The notes: generated from the sequence alone by a model not told the origin. A stretch of DNA of 27,486 bases from Pyrolobus sp964613695 (GCA_964613695.1 CAZTIR010000017.1:1-27486); one strand, 5' to 3'; positions 1-8,370 are shown, counted from the stretch's first letter. Made by a program: numbers and translations.

Positions 1-83
1 AGCCTCGGCTTCACGGCCCTCCCCAACCGGCCCCAGCCCTATGAACGCGAGAGGAGGGGTCTTGAAGACCCTGGTTGCAGCCG

Positions 84-392
84 CTACGACTCCTCACTAA
101 GCTTCCTCAGAAGCTCTTCGAGCTTCTTCCTACGCGCCGCGGTGTAGGATCTTTTTCTCGTTTCAGCGGCGGCGCCTGGGCTGTGCACGGGCTCCGGCTG
201 GGGCTGTGCACGCTCCTCCACGAGTCTCAGCGTCTTGCCCAGCTCGGGGTACCAGACGGGGTTTGGGCACACGCTCCGCTCGGGACAGAAGACGCAGCAG
301 AATACACACACCTGCTGCTCCGGGTGTAGCCAGCACGTCTTTGTCGGGAGGTGTCGCCCGCAGACGCTGCAACGCTCCCAGTATATGGTCAC
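84..392 (-). CDS. Small cysteine-rich (zinc- or Fe-S-binding) protein, unknown
   Basis: This 102-residue protein starts at GTG and I do not recognise its family. The first 45 residues hold eight cysteines (C8, C11, C20, C29, C32, C33, C36, C42) plus His23, arranged as CSVC, CVFCC and further pairs. That could bind one or two zinc ions or an Fe-S cluster. The second half (about 65-102) is charged, rich in Pro, Glu, Arg and Lys, and looks like a flexible tail followed by a helix. It lies 60 bases downstream of the aIF2 beta gene on the same strand. A weak TATA-like CCTATAC (near 428-436, minus strand) may give it its own start. The order of conserved Cys pairs argues for a real gene, but function cannot be assigned. 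Confidence 0.7.
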   Translation of the reverse strand: MTIYWERCSVCGRHLPTKTCWLHPEQQVCVFCCVFCPERSVCPNPVWYPELGKTLRLVEERAQPQPEPVHSPGAAAETRKRSYTAARRKKLEELLRKLSEES

Positions 393-452
393 GTGGTTGC
401 ACCGGTGTTGTGGGTATGCGGAGAGGGTATAGGGTGTTTTAGGCTAGTAGCC

Positions 453-911
453 TTAGAGGGGTGGCACCGGCTGCTCTGCGCCACAGGCCTCGCAGACGAG
501 AACCCACGTCCTCCCGCGCTTCTCTAGCCTGGTGTCCGGCGCGCCACACGTCGGGCATATCACGTAGGTCTTGACGAACCTGTCTAGCAGCGTGTTGAGC
601 GTCTGGGATTGCACCCTCACGTTGAGGGTTAGCGCTCCGCTCTCCTCGTCATAGGTGCCGCTTGTCGCGAGCTCGCGCAGCAGATACCTCATCACGAGCC
701 TCGGCTCTCTCCTCATGGCGTCGCATACCTCCTTAAAGTTCCTGATTATCGTCTTGCCGCCCACCCTGACGACCGCCAGCTTTGGCAGCTGGAACCTGGT
801 CGCCTTAGCCCCGCGGGCTGGCAGCCTCTCGTACAACCTCCTGAGGAGATAGTCGTAGTCGTAGAGGAGCTTAACGTTCCTAACCCGCTGCTCCTGAACC
901 TGCTCGGTCAC
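453..911 (-). CDS. eif2b: Translation initiation factor aIF2, beta subunit
   Basis: This is the 152-residue archaeal aIF2 beta, a subunit of the heterotrimer that delivers initiator Met-tRNA to the small ribosomal subunit. An N-terminal helix (about 10-30) that contacts aIF2 gamma is followed by the alpha-beta core (about 35-110; KTIIRNF and the conserved RxxxxxxRYLLRELAT stretch). A C-terminal zinc ribbon has C119, C122, C140 and C143. Length and domain order match the archaeal family, which lacks the long lysine-rich eukaryotic N-terminus. The GTG start is supported by the MTEQ... start at the expected distance from the helix. It points the same way as the downstream Cys-rich gene. Confidence 0.96.
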   Translation of the reverse strand: MTEQVQEQRVRNVKLLYDYDYLLRRLYERLPARGAKATRFQLPKLAVVRVGGKTIIRNFKEVCDAMRREPRLVMRYLLRELATSGTYDEESGALTLNVRVQSQTLNTLLDRFVKTYVICPTCGAPDTRLEKRGRTWVLVCEACGAEQPVPPL

Positions 912-956
912 GGAGAGACCCCGGAGTGTAACGCGGGGCGTTAAACTCCTAATAAG

Positions 957-1973
957 CTAGGGGGTTTGCGCCTCTATCCTCTTCGCCACCTCCTCCGCGA
1001 ACTGCATCGTCGTCAGCTTTCCGCCAAGGTCGGGGGTCCTGGCGCCGGAGGCTAGCGCGTCCTCCAACGCCTTCTCCACGGCCCGCGCCGCGTCACGGTA
1101 GCCGAGCCAGTCTAGCATCATCGCAGCCGAGAGTATCATCGCGGTGGGGTTCGCGATGCCCATGCCAGCTATGTCGAATGCGGCCCCGTGAACCGGCTCG
1201 AAGATGCCGGTCTTCTCGCCGAGGTTCGCGGAGGGTGATAAGCCGAGACTGCCGGCGAGCTCGGAGGCGAGATCGCTCAGTATATCGCCGAATAGGTTCG
1301 GTGTGAGCATCACGTCGAACCTCTCGGGGGTCCTCACGAGCAGCGCCGCGGCAGCATCCACGTAGTACTCTTCGGTAGTCACACCCTCCTCCTCTAGGAT
1401 CCTGCGCGCAACCCTCCGGAAGAGGCCGCAGGTGCCGCGGAGCACGTTAGCCTTGTGGACTATCGCTACGAGCCCACGCCTCCCTTTAGCGATACGAGCC
1501 GCTAGCCTAGCAACCTTCTCGACCTCGCGGCGCGAAGCAACCCTTAGGGCGACTGCAAAACCCTCCTCGACCACGTCGACGTACTCGGTCTGCACGTATA
1601 GGCCCTCTAGAAGCTCCCTCACTATAACCACGTCGAGGGGCTTACCGCACCTAGGCTTCACGCCGGGAAGCGTCTTAGCCGGCCTCACGGCCGCGAAGGT
1701 GCCAAGCTCGCGGCGGAGCACCGTGACAACCTCCCCGGCAGTCTCTCCGACAGGGCCCTTGAGCACGACGCCAACCTCCCTAGCCTTGCGGAGAGTCTCC
1801 TCGGGTAGCGGAGTCCCCCTCCTCCTAGCCGCCTCGTCCCCGGCCTCACAGAGCACCGGCTCGAAGCCTATGCCGAACCTCCTCGAGACCGCCTCGAGGA
1901 CTCTGAGAGTGGCCCTAGAGACCTCGGGGCCTATCCCATCACCCTCTATAAGACAGAAGCGTACACTCGCCAC
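957..1973 (-). CDS. 3-isopropylmalate / homoisocitrate dehydrogenase family enzyme
   Basis: This is an NAD-dependent beta-decarboxylating dehydrogenase of the IPMDH/ICDH/HICDH superfamily (338 residues from this start). Visible motifs are the N-terminal IEGDGIGPEV, the VHKANVL stretch, the metal-site region NLFGDILSDL, and the cofactor loop EPVHGAAFDIAG followed by GIANPTA. It should act on 3-isopropylmalate (leucine) or homoisocitrate (lysine via aminoadipate). The substrate loop reads VRELLEGLYVQTEY: 'EGLYV' recalls homoisocitrate dehydrogenases, while the REN(T) seen there is replaced by REL. The open frame extends upstream to a GTG at 2000, but a TATA-like CTTTAAG (2006-2012, minus) puts transcription start near 1984. 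I therefore prefer the GTG at 1973, which also matches the short family N-terminus; 1985 is the alternative. Confidence 0.9.
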   Translation of the reverse strand: MASVRFCLIEGDGIGPEVSRATLRVLEAVSRRFGIGFEPVLCEAGDEAARRRGTPLPEETLRKAREVGVVLKGPVGETAGEVVTVLRRELGTFAAVRPAKTLPGVKPRCGKPLDVVIVRELLEGLYVQTEYVDVVEEGFAVALRVASRREVEKVARLAARIAKGRRGLVAIVHKANVLRGTCGLFRRVARRILEEEGVTTEEYYVDAAAALLVRTPERFDVMLTPNLFGDILSDLASELAGSLGLSPSANLGEKTGIFEPVHGAAFDIAGMGIANPTAMILSAAMMLDWLGYRDAARAVEKALEDALASGARTPDLGGKLTTMQFAEEVAKRIEAQTP

Positions 1974-2005
1974 GAGCAACCCCACGTGACGCAACCGCAC
2001 CCACT

Positions 2006-2012
2006 CTTAAAG
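2006..2012 (-). promoter_or_regulatory. TATA-like element for the isopropylmalate/homoisocitrate dehydrogenase gene
   Basis: CTTTAAG on the minus strand stands out in GC-rich DNA. Placed about 25 bp upstream, it predicts transcription start near 1984, which rules out the most upstream in-frame GTG (2000) as the translation start. Confidence 0.45.
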
Positions 2013-2025
2013 ACTGGCCTCCCGG

Positions 2026-2964
2026 CTAGAGGTCGCGGCGCGCCACTAGAAGCCAGTTCAGGATCGCGAGCACAACCGTGCTTATGGCGAGGGATGCTAT
2101 GGCGTAGCCGGCTAGAGGCCACACGGGTATATACTCTCTCCTAAACCCGAAGGGCGTCGCAACCCAGTATGCTATCCCCACCTCACCCTCCATGATAGAG
2201 TAGAGGGCCTTCACCAGCATCTCGTAGCTCGTGTACGGGTTCGCCGCCGTGGCCGCGTAGATGATGGGCGTTAAACGGGCTATGTTTTCGATCCTCAGGC
2301 CGCCGATAAAGGCTATCGCGATTATAGCAGCGATGAAGGCGGATACGAAGTAGGCTGCAAAGCCGAGCAGTATGCCGAGCAGCGGGTTCCTCGTAGCAGC
2401 CCCGATAGCGCTGCTCGTCAACAATAATGGTAGCAGTCCGACTCCCACCGCCAGCGACACTACTATAGCCTCGTGGAGGCCGGACTGGGGCCCGAACATT
2501 ATCCAAGAAGCTGCGTACACCATGAGGCCCGCTACGAGGAACAAGGCCTCCATGAAAGCGACTACAGTCAGTATCTTGCCCGCGATGTACTCCGAGCGCC
2601 TCACAGGCCTAACGAGTATATAGTGTATCATCTTGTCGCGCATATCGGATGCTATCAGGTCGCCGCCGTAGAGGATTGCGGCTAGCCACGCAAACCCCAC
2701 CAGGCTAGCGGCGCCCAGAAGAGAGACTATCGATATCGCGGGCGGCGGCTCGGCGGCGCCTAGCACGTAGGCCCAGAGTTTTGAAGGCTCTAGCCCCAAC
2801 GCGGGCCCATGCGTTCTAATCACTTCGAGGATCTTCTCGGAGATGAGCGAGCGGATTAGGAGGGCAGCCGGGATGGGCATAAGGGCTAGGATTAGTAGTG
2901 CTATCAGGCTCCTCTTCCTCAACTCTCTACGCAACTCGTAGTACACGACTCTGATTATGCTCAC
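2026..2964 (-). CDS. ABC-2 type transporter permease
   Basis: This 312-residue integral membrane protein has about six hydrophobic helices: near residues 18-38, 75-100, 128-155, 165-190, 192-225 and 285-308. It fits the ABC-2 permease fold, with a short cytoplasmic N-terminus, a long first extracytoplasmic loop and the arginine-rich stretch DMRDKMIHYILVRPVRRSEY that typically follows TM2 in these exporters. It is translationally coupled to the ATPase upstream: its GTG start overlaps that gene's TGA (GTGA overlap, 4 bp). The pair probably forms a heteromeric exporter in the cytoplasmic membrane. The substrate cannot be read from sequence; lipid, peptide or drug efflux are all possible for this class. 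Confidence 0.9.
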   Translation of the reverse strand: MSIIRVVYYELRRELRKRSLIALLILALMPIPAALLIRSLISEKILEVIRTHGPALGLEPSKLWAYVLGAAEPPPAISIVSLLGAASLVGFAWLAAILYGGDLIASDMRDKMIHYILVRPVRRSEYIAGKILTVVAFMEALFLVAGLMVYAASWIMFGPQSGLHEAIVVSLAVGVGLLPLLLTSSAIGAATRNPLLGILLGFAAYFVSAFIAAIIAIAFIGGLRIENIARLTPIIYAATAANPYTSYEMLVKALYSIMEGEVGIAYWVATPFGFRREYIPVWPLAGYAIASLAISTVVLAILNWLLVARRDL

Positions 2965-3872
2965 CCCTCACCACCCCCAAGCACCTTGTAAGCCTCCTCG
3001 AGGCTCACGCTCTTAGCCTCAAGGCTATACACCTTGACTCCCGTCGAGTAGATGAGCCTAGCCACGTCGCCCGCGTCGGCGTCGGGTCTCAGGTATATCC
3101 TCACAACGTCGCCCTCCACCTCGACGCGCCTAGCCAACCCCGAGGACTCCACGAGCTCAGCCACGCGCCTAGCGTCACTAACTCTCGCCTCGACCATGCC
3201 GCCTCCAACCAGCTCCCTCAGCCCCTCCATGTCGCCGCGGTACACAACCCTACCATTGTATATGAAGACGACACCATCCACTAGGTCCTCGAGCTCGCGG
3301 AGGAGGTGGGAGCTTAGGAGCACGCCCACACCATCGCCCCGGAGCCTCCTCACGATGCTCCTGGCGCGGGACACCCAGTCGGGGTCTAGGCCCGAGAAAG
3401 GCTCGTCCATGAGCACGTACCTCTTCTCCCCTATGAGCGCCTGGGCTATGAGAAGCCTCTTCCTCATACCCTTGCTAAGCCTCCCAATCCTCTCCCCAGC
3501 CTTCCCACTCAACCCGAACTCCTCGAGTAGGCTCCTCGCAACCCTCCTAGCCTCGGTCCTCGAGAAGCCCTCGAGAAGCGCGAGAACCTCGAGAAACTCG
3601 AGGGGAGTCATCCAGGATGGTGCCTCGGGGACCTCGGGGACGTAGCCTAGGAGCTTACGCGCCTCCGGCCTAGAGACGGGCACGCCGTCGACAAGTATCC
3701 TCCCGGAGTTGGGCCTCACAAGGCCGAGTATACACTTTATCGTGGTGCTCTTGCCCGCCCCGTTGGGCCCGACTAGGCCAACCACGCTGCCCGGCTCGAG
3801 GGTGAAAGAGACTCCATCCACGGCAACCTTTCTGCCATACCTCTTTACGAGATTCTCTACCACGAGCGGCAT
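2961..3872 (-). CDS. ABC transporter ATP-binding protein
   Basis: This 303-residue nucleotide-binding subunit of the exporter has all the hallmark motifs: Walker A GPNGAGKS (35-42), the signature LSKGM (132-136), Walker B VLMDEPF (153-159) with SGLDP after it, and the H-loop SSH (187-189). The C-terminal 90 residues form the extra regulatory domain common in exporters of the CcmA/drug-export type (COG1131). ATG start. The only partner visible is the overlapping downstream permease. An AT-rich GCTTTTATT about 40 bp upstream (3912-3920) is a good TATA candidate, giving a leader of about 17 bases. Confidence 0.94.
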   Translation of the reverse strand: MPLVVENLVKRYGRKVAVDGVSFTLEPGSVVGLVGPNGAGKSTTIKCILGLVRPNSGRILVDGVPVSRPEARKLLGYVPEVPEAPSWMTPLEFLEVLALLEGFSRTEARRVARSLLEEFGLSGKAGERIGRLSKGMRKRLLIAQALIGEKRYVLMDEPFSGLDPDWVSRARSIVRRLRGDGVGVLLSSHLLRELEDLVDGVVFIYNGRVVYRGDMEGLRELVGGGMVEARVSDARRVAELVESSGLARRVEVEGDVVRIYLRPDADAGDVARLIYSTGVKVYSLEAKSVSLEEAYKVLGGGEG

Positions 3873-3911
3873 GACCCTACACTCTATGTGGTTGAGAACC
3901 GACTTTACACC

Positions 3912-3920
3912 AATAAAAGC
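3912..3920 (-). promoter_or_regulatory. TATA-like element for the ABC exporter operon
   Basis: GCTTTTATT on the minus strand, in an AT-rich island (3905-3930) unlike its surroundings. It sits about 40 bp before the ATPase ATG, predicting transcription start near 3890. Confidence 0.45.
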
Positions 3921-3946
3921 ATTGTAAATACGGTTTGGTCGCTACG

Positions 3947-4789
3947 CTACTCGAGCACTGGCGGGCACCTGGCGCTCTGTGTGAGGTGAAGCCCCCTCTC
4001 GTAGTACCCGACCCGCCCGTTACCCCCGCTCAGCTTCTCCCACCGGAGGACCGATGCAGAGGGGTGCTCGGCCACCGTGCTGGATGCGTACACGAAGTAC
4101 TCGTGGGTTGCCGAGACGTGAATCCGGTAGTAGTCGAGGCGTGCCGGGTCGTTGCTACAGGTTAGGGCGGAGTATGTTAGCATCGTGCGGCCGCTCACCC
4201 TCTCAACCATCACCGTGACCGTGTTGAAAGCGGTTCTGGTGTAGAAGGCGAGCCTCCTTAAAGCATCCAGGGGCTCGCCGCCCGACTCCACGAGCCTAGC
4301 GTAGAGCCTGGCCGCTAGCGCCGAGTCTGTGAAGAGCTGCGGGTGGAGGCCGAGCAGCATAGCGAGGTCGTCCTTCCTAAAGCTACCATTGTGCGCAAAG
4401 TAGAGTATATGATAGTTCGTCTCGACCTCGTAGGGGTGGGAGTGGGCAACCCCCTTGGGCTCCGTGCGGCCCGCCCTCCTACAGTGCATGAGCAGCGTCA
4501 CCTCCTGGTAGTCGCGCGCTAGCGCGATTAAGCGGCGAGTAGCCTGTATCAGGGTTCCGCGGTGCTCCTCCTCGCTGGGCGTGTAGAACCTCTCGTAGAC
4601 TATGTGGCTCCCGCCGTCACTGTTCAACACCATCGCGTAGCCCCAGCCGTCGCAGTGGCATCTAGCCGCGCCCTCCGTAACCCTCTCGAGGTAGCGGTCG
4701 TTGGAGCATGCGTCCACAAAAGCCTCTAGGAGGGGCTCGAGCATCTCCAGGCTGTCACGCGTACCCCAGAACGCCAGCATCCTACACAA
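3947..4789 (-). CDS. Class II glutamine amidotransferase domain protein (COG0121-like)
   Basis: This 280-residue protein is an Ntn-type glutamine amidotransferase. It begins Met-Cys-Arg (MCRMLAFWG), so Cys2 becomes the N-terminal catalytic nucleophile after Met removal. That fixes the start at the TTG codon (4787-4789) rather than the ATG three codons later, which would delete the nucleophile. Other expected elements are CDGWGYAM (about 46-53), HCRRA (about 101) and the oxyanion-site FAHNGSF (about 131-137). No synthase domain such as PurF, GltB or AsnB is fused, so it resembles the standalone COG0121 hydrolases (YafJ/Dug3-like). Its ammonia acceptor, or whether it hydrolyses gamma-glutamyl compounds instead, is unknown. 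It stands alone between the ABC operon and the DUF763 gene. Confidence 0.88.
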   Translation of the reverse strand: MCRMLAFWGTRDSLEMLEPLLEAFVDACSNDRYLERVTEGAARCHCDGWGYAMVLNSDGGSHIVYERFYTPSEEEHRGTLIQATRRLIALARDYQEVTLLMHCRRAGRTEPKGVAHSHPYEVETNYHILYFAHNGSFRKDDLAMLLGLHPQLFTDSALAARLYARLVESGGEPLDALRRLAFYTRTAFNTVTVMVERVSGRTMLTYSALTCSNDPARLDYYRIHVSATHEYFVYASSTVAEHPSASVLRWEKLSGGNGRVGYYERGLHLTQSARCPPVLE

Positions 4790-4888
4790 ACTACGCGCAC
4801 CCCAATCTCTCCGCGAGGCACGAGTTGTTAAGGAGAGCGGCCAGAACCCGATACAGCCGCCGGGATGGGCGACTGCCCTGGAGGCTTG

Positions 4889-6064
4889 CTAGGCGTCTCG
4901 GATCATGGAACGTAGCTGTTTTAGCGCGTTGAGGAGCCTACGGTCGCCCGCCTTAGCCCTAGCCACGACCTCCTCCAGGACAGCCGCGAGCTCGTCAGCC
5001 ACGTGGGGGTTGAAGGGGTATGGGTAGCCGTCCTTGCCGCCCACGGCGAACGCGTAGCGTAGGGGCTCCTCCACCGCGGGATCCTCGTGGCTAGCCTCTG
5101 CGCCGTAGACGAGCTCGGCTACAAGCGCTAGTGCTCTAAGAGTTGCGGGCCCCACACCCCTAACGAGCACGAGCTCCTCTATGCTGCGGGGCTGCTCCTC
5201 ATAAACCCTCTTCAACACGGGCTCCAAGCGCCTAACATCGGGCGGCTTTACGGGGCGATAGTAGCGGATGGCGAGCCTCGGCGGCTCGCGGCCACCCATG
5301 TAGGTCGTCAGCGGCGCCACCCCTCTCGCGACCGCCACGGCCTCCCTGATGAGACGTAGTACTCTAGTCGGCTCTTCCCTAGCGACATCCACCATCACCC
5401 TCCTCGTCTCCACGCTCCTCCTGGAGGTCAGGTCGAGGACCAGTCGCCTCCGTAGCCTGGAGACGACACCCGTGTGGGGCTCCAGCGTCTCCTCGCTCTT
5501 CTCCATCGCGCGGTGGGAGAGGTGGTAGCGCCTAGCCATCCTCTCCTCAACGCTCATGCCCTGCTGGACTATGGTCCACGAGCCGTCCTCCGCGACTATA
5601 ACCGCGTGGTGGTATAGCTGGAATCCGTCCTGTAAGAGGCTAGAGTCGGCTGCCGCAGCCAGCCTAGAGAGCCTCTTAAGCTCCTCAACCCTCGAGGTCG
5701 ATAAGCCAAGCCTCTCCCCGATAACCTCGAGATCCCTCGGCGTCTCCAGCGCGCGCCTGCCCTTACCACCGGCCACCATGAGGCCTATGCTAGACTCCCA
5801 CGTAACCTGCCTCAACAACCCGGTCAAGACCGTGGTGGAGCCCGAGCTATCCCAGTCCATGCCTATGATGTTGTTGAGAGCCTGGAACCATAGAGGGTCG
5901 GCTAACATCTCTACAACCCACCGGGGGCCGTGGAGCTCTACAGCAACCTCGAGTATAGCCTTGAGTAGTCTACGCATCCTAACAGCAATCCATCGTGGCA
6001 CGTGACCCTCGTGGAGCGGGAGGTCGGCGATACCAGCGTAGAACTCGCCCACCCGGACCCCCAC
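4889..6064 (-). CDS. DUF763 family protein with helix-hairpin-helix motif
   Basis: This 391-residue protein belongs to DUF763, a widespread archaeal family without an agreed function. Family hallmarks are the N-terminal GIADLPLHEG (11-20) followed by VPRW, and the central QDGFQLYHH (145-153). A C-terminal helix-hairpin-helix, LVRGVGPATLRAL (about 300-312), suggests nucleic-acid binding. The GTG start at 6064 lies about 28 bp downstream of a TATA-like CCTATAG (6090-6096 region, minus), so the transcript may be leaderless. An in-frame GTG four codons later (6052) would also give a typical family N-terminus. It is likely a DNA or RNA transaction protein; I infer this only from the HhH. Confidence 0.9.
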   Translation of the reverse strand: MGVRVGEFYAGIADLPLHEGHVPRWIAVRMRRLLKAILEVAVELHGPRWVVEMLADPLWFQALNNIIGMDWDSSGSTTVLTGLLRQVTWESSIGLMVAGGKGRRALETPRDLEVIGERLGLSTSRVEELKRLSRLAAAADSSLLQDGFQLYHHAVIVAEDGSWTIVQQGMSVEERMARRYHLSHRAMEKSEETLEPHTGVVSRLRRRLVLDLTSRRSVETRRVMVDVAREEPTRVLRLIREAVAVARGVAPLTTYMGGREPPRLAIRYYRPVKPPDVRRLEPVLKRVYEEQPRSIEELVLVRGVGPATLRALALVAELVYGAEASHEDPAVEEPLRYAFAVGGKDGYPYPFNPHVADELAAVLEEVVARAKAGDRRLLNALKQLRSMIRDA

Positions 6065-6214
6065 ACGTTATGGACGAGCGCATCAGCGACTATAGGCGTG
6101 GGGCTCGTGAGACGAGACGCTTAACCGCCATACCACCGTGCTACCCTACAGGGGCTGTGAGGATACACCCCGATGGGGCGAGCCGGGTGAGCGGAGGGTA
6201 GGTTGCCGAGCCCC

Positions 6215-6544
6215 TCAAACCCTACGCCCAGGCGACGCCCTACGGAGAGGCCAGCGCTCCTTACCCTCTCCCTCACCCTCCGAGCCCAACCCCAGCACGG
6301 AGAGCGTCATCCTCTTCAATGCGATGGATACGCTGTCCAGCGGCCCGTAGCAGCGTACGCGGCCATCCCGGTATACTATGAGCTTGAACCTCCTCCCCTG
6401 AACCTCTGCTATGAGGACCTGCTTGCTCAGCTTCTGCCTAACCTCTAGCAGGTTGAAGTCGGGCCAGCGCTCCCTAGCCCTCCTCACAAGCCTAGCGAGC
6501 TTCTCCTCGTCGAGCCAGACGGGCCTACCCGGCCCCCGCACCAT
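6215..6544 (-). CDS. Small basic hypothetical protein
   Basis: This 109-residue protein is not recognised. It is rich in Arg and Lys at both ends. The middle (about 45-72: VLIAEVQGRRFKLIVYRDGRVRC, read in parts) looks like alternating beta strands, and the C-terminus is a Gly/Glu repeat (EGEGEGKE) plus an Arg-rich tail. ATG start with a GGTGG tract just upstream. It lies 35 bases downstream of the radical SAM gene on the same strand and may be the last gene of that operon. The DUF763 gene follows after 150 bases. A role in nucleic-acid binding is possible from its charge only. Confidence 0.6.
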   Translation of the reverse strand: MVRGPGRPVWLDEEKLARLVRRARERWPDFNLLEVRQKLSKQVLIAEVQGRRFKLIVYRDGRVRCYGPLDSVSIALKRMTLSVLGLGSEGEGEGKERWPLRRASPGRRV

Positions 6545-6579
6545 CCACCACCCGGCAGCTTGCCCGGAGACGCGCCGCG

Positions 6580-7614
6580 CTAGACGCTATCTCGTACCGG
6601 GAGTTTGTTTAGAAGCTTCCTCCCCTCATCCGGGTAGGTCTCGACGAGCCACGCCACGCCACGGAGCCTCTCGGCGACGCGAGGGTGGAGGAGGCACTTG
6701 CCACCCATCTTTACACCGTAGCCCTCCTCGACTAGCCTCAACGCCTCCCCCGTGCACGGGGCTTCGAGGTGCTGCAGCGTCCCCCTCTCGGTGGCCTCCT
6801 CGTAGTAGAGGCGGGTGCGGAGCGCCTTGCGGAGGAGGCGGTTACGGTGCTGCACCCTATCCTTGTAGGATGCCGGGCAGAAGTGGACCCAGAGCCTCTC
6901 GAGGCTCTCCGCGGCCCACTTCACCAGCTCGATTCCCGCCTCGTAGCTGCCCTCGACCACGTAGCCCCTGACGCGGTAGCCGCGAGCCTCGAAGGATTCC
7001 ACTCGGTGTGGTGCAACCTCCGCCTCGTTAAGGTTTATGAAGTCCGCGCCTATATCCTCGAGGTATCTCATGAGCTCTTTCAGCTCCTCAACCCTATCCG
7101 GCAGCACCGGGACCTCAACCCCAACGCTCATAGAGCCCCTCGCCGACACCGCGAGCTCGACTAGCCTCCAGTGCCTGCGCGTCAAAGGGTGTATCCTCAG
7201 CTCGTCGAGCCCAACATCCTCCAGCATTCTTACGGTATGCCTTGTGAGCCCCCAGCCGCTCGTGTAGAGGTGTATGTGGAAGTCGTCGCCCAGAGCCTCC
7301 TTCAGCCTCTCGATTATGAGCGCAACCCTCCCCAGCCTCACGAGCGGCTCGCCACCCGTAATCGAGGCGCCTCGTGCACCCACCGCGAGAGCCTCCCTAA
7401 CTATACCCTCGGGGTTGGCGACGCGCTCCTCGTCTGCGTATACCACGTCGCGTCCGAGGCGGTGGGGCGAGACGGGACAGTAGAAGCAGTTCCTGGGGCA
7501 CACGCCCGTGACGAACACCACTATCTTCTCGCCCCTGAGGCACAACTGGCAGCCTCTCGGCAAGCCACCCGTGTACGCGTAGACACCCTCTCTCACAACC
7601 ACGGGCCTAGGCAT
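6580..7614 (-). CDS. Radical SAM protein, COG2108-like
   Basis: This 344-residue radical SAM enzyme carries the [4Fe-4S] motif C39-PRN-C43-FY-C46 (CxxxCxxC) and the SAM-binding GGEP (87-90). A preceding CQLC pair (22-25) and further Cys in the C-terminal third (HFCPAS, APCTGE, GKCLLH) could hold a second metal site. N-terminal features (AYTGGLPRGC) and length suit the archaeal COG2108 family, described only as related to pyruvate formate-lyase activating enzyme. Its substrate is unknown. The ATG at 7612-7614 directly abuts the stop of the nucleotidyltransferase gene, so the two are almost certainly cotranscribed and probably translationally coupled. Confidence 0.9.
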   Translation of the reverse strand: MPRPVVVREGVYAYTGGLPRGCQLCLRGEKIVVFVTGVCPRNCFYCPVSPHRLGRDVVYADEERVANPEGIVREALAVGARGASITGGEPLVRLGRVALIIERLKEALGDDFHIHLYTSGWGLTRHTVRMLEDVGLDELRIHPLTRRHWRLVELAVSARGSMSVGVEVPVLPDRVEELKELMRYLEDIGADFINLNEAEVAPHRVESFEARGYRVRGYVVEGSYEAGIELVKWAAESLERLWVHFCPASYKDRVQHRNRLLRKALRTRLYYEEATERGTLQHLEAPCTGEALRLVEEGYGVKMGGKCLLHPRVAERLRGVAWLVETYPDEGRKLLNKLPVRDSV

Positions 7615-8370
7615 CTAGACTATCACTCCCCTCTCCTCGAGAACCCTCCTCAGCAGCGGGTTGCGGGTAGCGTAGCGCCTCACATAATCCTCTATCTCCT
7701 CGCCCGGGGGTATAACGAGCTTCACGAAGACACCGGTCCTGCCGTGCTCATCCCTCCTCGTGAGCACCCTCACCCTCTCCTCCACAGTCTCGATGCTAAC
7801 ACCCAGCCTCTTCGCGACCTCCGCCTCCCTCCCAATCACCGGAGACTCCACGTGGCCCTCGCGCGTAGGCTCTATGAGCACAAGCCTCTTGTCCACACCC
7901 GGGACCCTACGCCCGCTCCTAAGACCCTCGAGGTCGAGGGCCCCGCCGAAATAGTAGAACTCGTACTCGGTCCTGCCCAGCTTCCCCAGCGGGAAGGAGA
8001 CACTCCTCCTCTCCTCCTCGTCGAGTATGAGGTAGGCCTTGGGCGTCGAGCCGGGCGTAGCCTGCACCACTATACGCTTGTGTATCGTGAAACCGGCCCT
8101 CTCCAGGGCGAGCTCGACACGGTAGGAGGGCACGGGGTATGGTATGAAGACGTCAATGTCGCTCGTTGGCTTCACGTCGCCGCGGGCTACGCTACCATGC
8201 ACTATCGCATAGAGCCCCATGGAGTAGAGGGCCTCCATTATCCTCTCAGCCTCCGCCCTAAGCTCCCGGAGCAGCCTCCACCTAGCCTCGTCGTAGACTA
8301 CGACGCGGTACTCCCCCCTCCTCTCGACCTTCTCCCTGGGCAAGACACCGCCACCCTTAGGCAACGCCAT
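7615..8370 (-). CDS. Predicted nucleotidyltransferase (COG2413-like, Pol beta superfamily)
   Basis: This 251-residue protein has the Pol beta superfamily signature HGSVARGDVKPTSDIDVF: GS at 59-60 and metal-binding Asp at 71 and 73. A helical segment (about 30-52) precedes it. The second half contains a short helix-turn-helix-like stretch (EAVAKRLGVS-type, about 183-200) that may bind nucleic acid. It matches the archaeal COG2413 proteins, whose substrate is not established. ATG start; the gene overlaps the end of the upstream PHP gene by 14 bp and ends immediately before the radical SAM start. Transfer of a nucleotide to an RNA, protein or small molecule is expected from the fold; the target is unknown. 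Confidence 0.9.
   Translation of the reverse strand: MALPKGGGVLPREKVERRGEYRVVVYDEARWRLLRELRAEAERIMEALYSMGLYAIVHGSVARGDVKPTSDIDVFIPYPVPSYRVELALERAGFTIHKRIVVQATPGSTPKAYLILDEEERRSVSFPLGKLGRTEYEFYYFGGALDLEGLRSGRRVPGVDKRLVLIEPTREGHVESPVIGREAEVAKRLGVSIETVEERVRVLTRRDEHGRTGVFVKLVIPPGEEIEDYVRRYATRNPLLRRVLEERGVIV

Noticed and set aside
1..83. Open minus-strand frame from about 88 to the window edge, and an ATG on plus at about 41
   Set aside because: The minus frame has no ATG, GTG or TTG in view, and the plus peptide is only about 20 residues. Too little sequence to call a gene at the edge.
1432..1989. A 185-codon plus-strand open frame within the dehydrogenase gene
   Set aside because: Mirror frame; low-complexity Ser/Thr/Pro composition and no start signal.
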